Assembly: GCA_032622095.1 (NCBI GenBank)
Contig: CP136064.1
Location: 279,641,614 to 279,705,613, forward strand
Length of the DNA stretch: 64,000 bases
Source of the DNA: Siphonodentalium dalli
Lineage: Eukaryota; Mollusca; Scaphopoda; Gadilida; Siphonodentaliidae
Direction: 5' to 3'
Positions 56,792 to 64,000 of the stretch are shown here, one piece after another; the stretch's first letter is position 1; each line of letters starts with the position of its first letter. The translations under genes and the position numbers were made by a program. The notes under the pieces are model-generated. The model searched no databases and was not told the DNA's origin. It worked only from the letters and a program-made list of their open reading frames with translations.

Positions 56792-57008
56792 TACAGTAAT
56801 GCCTTTAATATTCGACTCCTTAACCACAGCAGAATTATGGGTAATTTTTCAGGATTTAGTTATAAATATGGCTTGTTGCCATTCATTGGAAAGCTCTCAC
56901 TGAGAGCTTTCCGATGAATGGCAACAAGCCATATTTCTGACTAAATCATGAAAAATTACCAATAATTCTGCTGTGGTTAAGGAGTCAATTATTTAGGGCA
57001 TTACTGTA
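56792..57008. mobile_element. Family D foldback element
   Basis: Full palindrome with TA flanks. The first TIR is slightly decayed (AATGCCTTTAATATTC). Confidence 0.75.
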
Positions 57009-57535
57009 TTTAGAAATGAATGGGTTAACACAGAGTACAAGTCGATAATCATTCAGTGGGTTATACAACGCCAATTGCGACAGGGCGTCAACCACAAAAA
57101 AGATTTATCACGTGCTCTATAAACCTCATTATTGCAGGTGGTGCACAAGGCGGGGTTTGACTCATATTTTACAGACAGAATATAAACACGCATTTAAAGA
57201 CACGTCCCCAACACAAACAAAGGCTTGGGATTTCTTCATGTTTCTATAGCTTGGTGTTGCACAACCCTGAGTTAATTTACAATTTTTTGTATTATGGATG
57301 AAGTTTAACTGGTTGATCACTGCTAAAAATACCTGACTAATACGTCAAAGTGTCAACATTGAAATTATGTGGCCATCCATAATGCAATATCATTAGCTCA
57401 GAAGGTTGGCGCTTTCCCTTCTATTTTGAAATATTGTATTTGATTACAAAAATAAATCCTGCATGCTTTTAGAGGGGAGTTCATAAGTACTGAAAGCAAG
57501 GGAGGGACAATCTTCAAAAGGACACTTTTCCCTCA

Positions 57536-57880
57536 AAGCAAATAAAAAGATATGTATGGGTACTGTCTAAGGGAAGGGGGGGGGGGGGGGGGACTCTAAA
57601 GCCCTTTAATGTCTCATTTCTCTGGTATCAACTCTTGTGCATATACATGTACTGACAAATAAAAAGATATGTATGGGTACTGTCTAAGGGAAGGGGGGGA
57701 CTCTAAAGCCCTTTAATGTCTCATTTCTCTGGTACCAACTCTTGTGCATATACATGTACTGACAAATAAAAAGATATGTATGGGTACTGTCTAAGGGAGG
57801 GGGGGAGGGGGGGACTCTAAAGCCCTTTAACGTCTCATTTCTCTGGCATCAACTGTTGCCGATATTTATGTACATGTACT
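57536..57880 (+). repeat. Three direct repeats of about 115 bp with poly-G
   Basis: AAATAAAAAGATATGTATGG, a G run of 7-18, then GACTCTAAAGCCCTTTAATG and CTCTTGTGCATATACATGTA, three times. The G-run length differs between copies. Confidence 0.9.
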
Positions 57881-58208
57881 GGTATCAGGGTTCACGTGAG
57901 TTGAAAAATTCTTTTGGCTAATTTTCTGGCCATTTCTTATTGTTTTTGGCCATTTTTCAGAAACTTTTGAAAACCAATATATTGGATCATCGAGAAAACA
58001 AAAACCAAAATATAAAGAAATATGCACAAAAATAACTGAAAAATTGCAAGTTGGTAAAAAGTGATAATGGAAATGTGCACGGAGATGGAAACCGCAAAAA
58101 CTGAAATAGGACTAGCGTCAATGTATTTCAACATACATGTAAATGAGCACTGATTCTCCTACGTTCACTTATTTTTAAACCAAAAAGTAGTAAAGTATTG
58201 TCACTTGA

Positions 58209-58608
58209 TTAACCCTTTACCCAACAGAAGGGCCCTGTGCCAATGCATTCTCTTATATATACGAGTCGACCATAGGTCGCCTCGCATATATAAGAGAATG
58301 CATTGGCTTAACACATTAAAAATTATAAAATTGTTAAAGAATGTAAGAAAAAATGGTAAAAAGTGTTAAAAAAAGATTTTTTTTAGGCCAATGCATTCGC
58401 TTATATATGCGAGGCGACCTATGTTCGACTCGCATATATAAGAGAATGCATTGGCACAGGGTATAACTGTAACCATCACAATGTGGTCAATGAGCCGGTT
58501 TCAATGATATCCATATTTGTATGGTTCTATTGAGACAGACCGAAGATATTTTAGGCTGTTGAAGCTTTATTTGGCCGGTTTTGGCCGGTTTGTTGGGTAA
58601 AGGGTTAA
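58209..58608. mobile_element. Family A TTAA element (copy 11)
   Basis: Complete; hairpin arms have single changes (ATATATACGAG, ATTCGCTTATA, CTATGTTCGAC). Confidence 0.8.
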
Positions 58609-58654
58609 GAGAGTACACAATTCTAGCAGCTAATCATCATTGTTTAAGTACATG

Positions 58655-58873
58655 CACAGCAATGCCCTAAATAATCGACTCCTTAACCACAGCAGAATTA
58701 TGGGTAAATTTTTCAGGATTTAGTCAGAAAATATGGCTTGTTCCCATTCATCGGAAAGCGCTCAGTGAAAGCTTTCCGATGAATGGCAACAAGCTATATT
58801 TCCGACTAAATCCTGAAAAATTACCCATAATTATACTGTGGTTAAGGAGTCGATTATTTAGGGCATTAGTGTA
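58655..58873. mobile_element. Family D foldback element, mutated ends
   Basis: CAGCAATGCCCTAAATAATC to TTAGGGCATTAGTGTA; arms otherwise paired. Confidence 0.72.
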
Positions 58874-58919
58874 TAAGCATGTGTGACTTTTGATGAAGAA
58901 GTGGCACATTTTAGGAGAA

Positions 58920-59602
58920 GACATCTCCCAATTCGCCCTCTAGGCTGGTCCCTGTCTCCCGTCATCCTCTAGGCTGGTCCCTGTCTCCCATCATCCTCTA
59001 GGCTGGGTCCCACATGTCTCCCAAGTCACCCTCTAGGCTGGTCCCTGTCTCCCATGTCACACTCCAGGCTGGTCCCTGTCTCCCAAGTCACCCTCCAGGC
59101 TGGTTCCGTCCCTCTAGGCTGGACCCTGTCTCCCAAGTCACCCTCTAGGCTGGTCCCTGTCTCCCAAGTCACCCTCTAGGCTGGTCCCCTTCCCTCTAGG
59201 CTGGTCCCTGTCTCCCAAGTCACCCTCTAGGCTGGTCCCCTTCCCTCTAGGCTGGTCCCTGTCTCCCAAGTCACCCTCTAGTCTGGTCCCTGTCCCTCTA
59301 GGCTGGTCCCTGTCTCCCAAGTAACCCTCTAGGCTGGTCCCCTTCCCTCTAGGCTGGTCCCTGTCTCCCAAGTCACCCTCTAGTCTGGTCCCCTTCCCTC
59401 TAGGCTGGTCCCTGTCTCCCAAGTCACCATCTAGTCTGGTCCCTGTCCCTCTAGGCTGGTCCCTGTCTCCCAAGTCACCCTCTAGTCTGGTCCCCTTCCC
59501 TCTAGGCTGGTCCCTGTCTCCCAAGTCACCCTCTAGTCTGGTCCCTGTCCCTCTAGGCTGGTCCCTGTCTCCCAAGTCACCCTCTAGTCTGGTCCCTGTC
59601 CT
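58920..59602 (-). repeat. Minisatellite of 30- and 50-bp units
   Basis: CCTCTAGGCTGGTCCCTGTC plus TCCCAAGTCA alternates with CCCTCTAGTCTGGTCCC. In one minus frame it reads DQPRGTGTRLEGDLG repeats for 145 codons, an effect of period and not a gene. Confidence 0.93.
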
Positions 59603-59659
59603 GTGTATTTACATTTATTTCAGCCTGCTTATCATTCCCTACGTACGATTTACTGGTCA

Positions 59660-59756
59660 AAAACTACACGACGACTTGTCTCTGATTATCAGTATAACTG
59701 TGTGTGCCCCCCCCTACACGACGACTTGTCTCTGATTATCAGTATAACTGTGTGTT
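59660..59756 (+). repeat. 45-bp direct duplication
   Basis: CTACACGACGACTTGTCTCT plus GATTATCAGTATAACTGTGTGT occurs twice. Confidence 0.9.
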
Positions 59757-59799
59757 CAAACATTAAGTGGGCCTTAATTTAAGGAAAGTTAATGTTAAC

Positions 59800-60809
59800 A
59801 ATGATACTGAGGTGGCAAATTTTTTTTATTTCTCTTATATGGCCATGTAAAGGGATGGGAGTGAATATAACACGCTGTCGCATAAAACCAAATGTCAAAG
59901 ATTATCCGGAGTAAAAAGGTTTCTCTCTGTATTAAAGAATTGTACTTTGATTAAACCTCAAATGAGGCAAAATTTATGGAGAGATAAGTGTCTACTTGGA
60001 GTAGTTGTACCAAACTCTGCCCCTGAGCTGTGAGGTCAAATGAAAATATTAAGTCGGCTGCTCCATCTATAGGCAGTAATGAATCAGCATAAAATTTATT
60101 ACTACATACTGGTATGTCATAAAAGAACTTTTGACTGCAGTAGACTGAATTTGTCATTAGCTTTAAAATATTTTCTTCACAAAACCAAACTAATGACCAG
60201 AGATTTATTACCTTGAGATAGGTTAAACCCAGGTGAGAGGTCAAGGTTCACCTCTACTTACAGTTCTTAGGTGACTGTTCACAGCCAGTGAAAATATTAT
60301 CACTTGAAGCTAAAGTGGAAATATTCCCTGCCAAAAAATAGTCAATAAACAGGTGTATATAAAATTACAAGCAGCATGATGGTACTACATTGTAAATTAC
60401 TGGGAGATTTCCATCAACAATTTCGTAAGAAGTTGCGCACTGATATCTCTACTTCACAATAAAACAACGCAGTATTTATTGTTGTTTATCATTTGTAGTA
60501 TCTGCCCATCCTTTCTGTATCTTACTAAAAATAATTATAGATACCTGTGATAAGCAGGACCATCATCTCATTTAATCACGCAAACATGTTTTATTGATCA
60601 ACATTGAGTATACTACATATGTACTTAGAACTTAGAAGAGAAACCAGGTACAAACATTAGCATACACTGTATGTGTATTCCATGTACATTCATTCTAATA
60701 TTTTTTTCAATAGAAGAAATATAAAAAAAAATCCAAATAAATTTAGTTTTTGTACTCTTTTCGATTGGAATATAACCTTACTTTTGTTACAATTTGAAAC
60801 CCAAGAGTA
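59800..60809. other. Upstream ULK intron, unrecognised
   Basis: A 97-codon minus frame at 59,951-60,244 shows no known motif and no match to the missing ULK N-lobe. Nothing else was seen. Confidence 0.45.
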
Positions 60810-61026
60810 TACAGTAATGCTCTGAGAAATCGACTTCTTAACCACAGCAGAATTATGGGTAACTTTTCAGGATTTAGTCGTAAATATGGCTTGTTGCCAT
60901 TCATCGGAAAGCTCTCCATGAGAGCTTTCCAATGAATGGCAACAAGCCATATTTCCGACTAAATCCTGAAAAGTTACCCATAATTCTGCTGTGGTTAAGA
61001 AGTCGATTTCTCAGAGCATTACTGTA
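60810..61026. mobile_element. Family D foldback element, best-kept copy
   Basis: TA|CAGTAATGCTCTGAGAAATC to TCAGAGCATTACTG|TA. Arms differ at very few positions and TIR changes (CTCTGAGAAATC) are matched in both arms. Confidence 0.8.
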
Positions 61027-61349
61027 GTTCTGAACTTCTGGTTTACTGTAATTGCACAATAGTGGAATGAAGTTTTTTTAATTTGCAGTTGAACAAAACA
61101 AAGATTTCTGAAATGGTGGGAAACATTTACAATACAAACACCACCTTAGTTTTTTGAGACAATAGACATATAGGAAGTTACCGTTTGTGAAATATTTAGC
61201 TAAAATTTCACAGCCTAAATTTAAATCATAAACCCTTTGTATTGAGACAACTTGAATTGAATATTTCTTTCATCTGAGTTACTGGTAATTAATGTTGTAA
61301 ATTTAAGTTGATATGCATAATTTTTTTTATGAAATCGCCCTCAAGGTTG

Positions 61350-61770
61350 ATCAGAGCATAGTGTGTCTGTCATTTGTAGAATGAGGTCCCCAGAGGGTGA
61401 ATTTAGCAACACTACCCCACAGTGGGCCAGCTTCACTAAATTCACCCTTACCTCATCTTCTGGGAATGATCTTTTATCTCAAATTAACATTGTTTTTAGT
61501 AACTTTTTCCCTTCAGTTCAGTATCTATAACCCGTAATTTGCAAAAGATAAAATGCATAATCAATGTGACTAATGGGTGAACATCACTTCAACTGGGGAA
61601 CTTCAATCTGATCCTAGGTCTCCCATGGCAGTTGAGGCCTCAGCAGAATGAGGTTCCCAGAGGGTGAATTTGTTGATGCTAGCCTGCCATGAGGGGTAGC
61701 ATCACTAAATTCACCTTCTGTGGACCTCATTCTGCAAATGACAGACACACTATTTCAAGGTTTGCTCTTG
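61350..61770. mobile_element. Family E element, full copy
   Basis: GTGTCTGTCATTTGTAGAAT to AAATGACAGACACACTATTT, both hairpins, and the middle with TCAATGTGACTAATGGGTGA. Confidence 0.7.
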
Positions 61771-62202
61771 TCCTGTCTTACAAGAACTACTGTGCTATGT
61801 GCATGATTGAGCCTGATCATAGTGATAATCTTCATGATCATACCTTAATCACATGTTAGAATATGCCCAGAAGGACTCAAGGAGCCAGTAACTACCATAT
61901 GACCCCTATTGAACTCGACCTACATACTATTATCATGGAGACACAATGGTGAACCCAGCGTCAGGTCATGACTGTCTTAGGTTATCAAGCAGGTTTGAAC
62001 AAGACAATCCAATACACAGTGTGAAGAAAGAGTAACACAGAATACACAAGATAAAGTTATATCGGGCAGCGGAAAAATTCCATCAAGAATCAAAATCTTG
62101 ACTCTCATTTTGATTCTCGTAGAATATCTCGATTTCATGTATGTTGATTCTCATAATAATTGTTATACTAATTAATTAGTAATAACAATTAATATACAAA
62201 CA

Positions 62203-62470
62203 TTTACCCTTTCATGATGGGAGCTGAGCTGGTGCAGCATTAATTTAAAGGTCCTGTGCCAGTGCATTCTCTTATGCGAGTCTGCCATAGGGAGCCTTGC
62301 ATATATAAGAGAATACACTGGCTTACAAGGTCAAGGTTAATATCGTTAGGCCAATGTATTCTCTTATATATGCGAGGCTCGATCCCTATGCAATATTCGC
62401 ATATATAAGATTATGCATTGGCACAGGGTTTTCGCAAAATTTCAGGAAGCTCCAGTCATAAAAAGGTTAA
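62203..62470. mobile_element. Family C element
   Basis: TTACCCTTTCATGATGGGAG to CCAGTCATAAAAAGGTTAA; the left hairpin lost ATATAT (TCTCTTATGCGAG). Confidence 0.7.
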
Positions 62471-62634
62471 GGAATATAAATATATTTGTTCTACATTGAT
62501 ATTGATATACGAGAAACAAAATAAAAAAACTTGGCCTGCTTTGAACAAAACTTTCATTTGATTTGGGCCATCCTTCATGAAATGTAAGTCATAAGAATCA
62601 TACAATTTTTTGTAAAATCAATGCCATCCCTCCC

Positions 62635-62910
62635 TTAACCCTTCCATGACTGGAGCTTCCTGAAATTTTGCGAAAACCTGTTCCAATGCATTCTCTTATT
62701 AATGCGAGTCTCCCATAGGGAGCCTCGCATATATAAGAGAATACAGTGGCCTAACAAAATTTACCTTGACCTTGTAAGCCAGTGTATTCTCTTATACCCC
62801 GGTATATGCGAGACTCCCCATGGGAGACTCGCATATACATGTATAAGAGAATACACTGGCACAGGATATTTAATGCTGCACCAGCGCAGCTCCCGTCATG
62901 AAAAGATTAA
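62635..62910. mobile_element. Family C TTAA element, clean copy
   Basis: TTAACCCTTCCATGACTGGA to CCCGTCATGAAAAGATTAA. Hairpins at about 62,685-62,745 and 62,780-62,855 carry the CTCCC/GGGAG loop stem. Confidence 0.76.
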
Positions 62911-63004
62911 AGAGATATCCCAGAGCCTATTTGCAGATCTACACTGTACATGTAACATGTAATGTCAAAGAGTGTGAAATGAAGCACAGATCCCAAATCT
63001 TTGC

Positions 63005-63190
63005 ATACTATGGGAATATACATGTACCGTCACTATATGGTGAATTTACATCTACCGTCACTATATGGTGAATTTACATGTACCGTCACTATATGGTGAA
63101 TTTACATGTACCGTCACTATATGGTGAATTTACATGTACTGTCACTATATGGTGAATTTACATGTACCGTCACTATATGGTGAATTATTT
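63005..63190 (+). repeat. 30-bp tandem repeat, 6 copies
   Basis: TACATGTACCGTCACTATAT plus GGTGAATT, nearly perfect. Confidence 0.95.
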
Positions 63191-63664
63191 TAGTAAAGTA
63201 TAATTTTCTCCTCTGAAATTTATAATGCCTCTCTAAGAATCTAACATGTAACATCAGTGAGTGTGAAATGTAACCCAGATCCTATGTAATTTACATAATC
63301 TTGTAACATGTATTATAATCTTTGCAAAAGTCCCTTTATGCAGACATCTATATATAAGACATGTTTATTTATGAAGACATTTTAGGGTGAAGTCAATATA
63401 AATAAGTTTTATATGAAATAAATAAAATTGCTGAGGAATAAAAACAATAAAATCCAACATCAGACAGATTTATCCTAGATATATGGCTGGCCGCCAGGTA
63501 ACAAAGGTCAGAAGGTTAAAGTGTTGAAATATGATGGAGCAAAGGGGCCATAAAGCTGTAAAGATACTAACTAATAAGTGATGAGAGAGAGATATACCCG
63601 TAGAACATTAATATGAACTCCTCAACTGTTCACCATTACAACATCACAAGCTCCTACTATAAAT

Positions 63665-64000
63665 CAATCATCTATTGGAAATCTTGTGAAACATGTGTCT
63701 GTATTCTCGATCGCCTTCTAAGAGTGCAGACACCTTGTTAAACATGTGTCTGTTTCTTTGCCTTCTCATGGAACAGACATCTTGTCATACATGTACATGT
63801 GTCTGTACTTTTGCCTTCGTATGGTGCAGATGTATCTTTGCCTTATAAGGGTGACGATACCTTGTTAAACATGTGTTTGTATCTTTACCTTTTAAGGGTG
63901 CATATATCTTGTTAAACATGTGTCTGTATCTTTGTATTCTAATGGTTCAGACACCTTGTTAAACATGTGTCTGAATCTTTTCCTTCTGAGGATATGGGTT
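63665..64000 (+). repeat. About 48-bp degenerate tandem repeat, to window edge
   Basis: TTGTTAAACATGTGTCTGTA plus TCTTTGCCTTCTAAGGGTGCAG-like text recurs six or seven times and continues past the window. Confidence 0.85.

Noticed and set aside
59138-59575. 145-codon frame of DQPRGTGTRLEGDLG repeats
   Set aside because: It follows the minisatellite period exactly, with no start context or unique flanks.
59951-60244. Missing ULK N-lobe exon or a separate small gene
   Set aside because: No glycine loop, VAIK lysine or hinge-adjacent LVME codons, and no suitable donor. The missing exons are probably beyond 64,000.

Overview
The window is animal nuclear DNA, AT-rich, with GT/AG introns, no operons and dense short repeats. 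The palindromic hairpin elements, the frequent ACATGTA motifs and the exon-poor layout suggest a lophotrochozoan, probably a bivalve mollusc. That assignment is inference; no marker gene fixes the species.

One gene dominates: an orthologue of the autophagy-initiating Ser/Thr kinase ULK1/ULK2 (Atg1), on the minus strand from 55,864 down to a stop codon at 8,794. I joined 24 coding exons by hand from homology and splice sites. Their phases agree at every junction and they total 2,604 nt (867 residues plus stop). The chain starts at the kinase hinge ([10 protein letters not shown]) and runs through [11 protein letters not shown] and APE, the Ser/Pro-rich linker with an FVLV LC3-interacting motif, and the C-terminal EAT/MIT-like domain. 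Roughly the first 90 residues (glycine loop, catalytic lysine) lie beyond 64,000. No second well-supported host gene was seen. A LINE 3' fragment (37.9-38.4 kb) and an unrecognised small coding block (25.8-26.0 kb) sit in introns.

Layout: 1-8.8 kb is 3' flank or 3' UTR, filled with foldback elements and one recent 328-bp tandem duplication. From 8.8 to 55.9 kb lie the ULK exons, with introns of 0.2-11.5 kb. From 55.9 to 64 kb is the upstream intron, with no recognisable exon.

The introns carry two notable kinds of structure. (1) Several families of short non-autonomous transposons. Three related TTAA-flanked families (here A, B, C) with CCCTTT-type ends carry paired inner hairpins, and two further TTAA families are called F and G. 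Family D is a foldback family with CAGTAATG ends and TA targets, family E a double-hairpin family. There is also one 1.24-kb hAT element with an 8-bp target duplication and one non-autonomous Helitron. (2) Tandem arrays that begin at or next to ULK splice junctions, including a 38-copy 23-bp array whose every unit repeats an exon end plus its GTAAGT donor. These junction-anchored arrays and the covarying hairpins are the strongest candidates for something undescribed.
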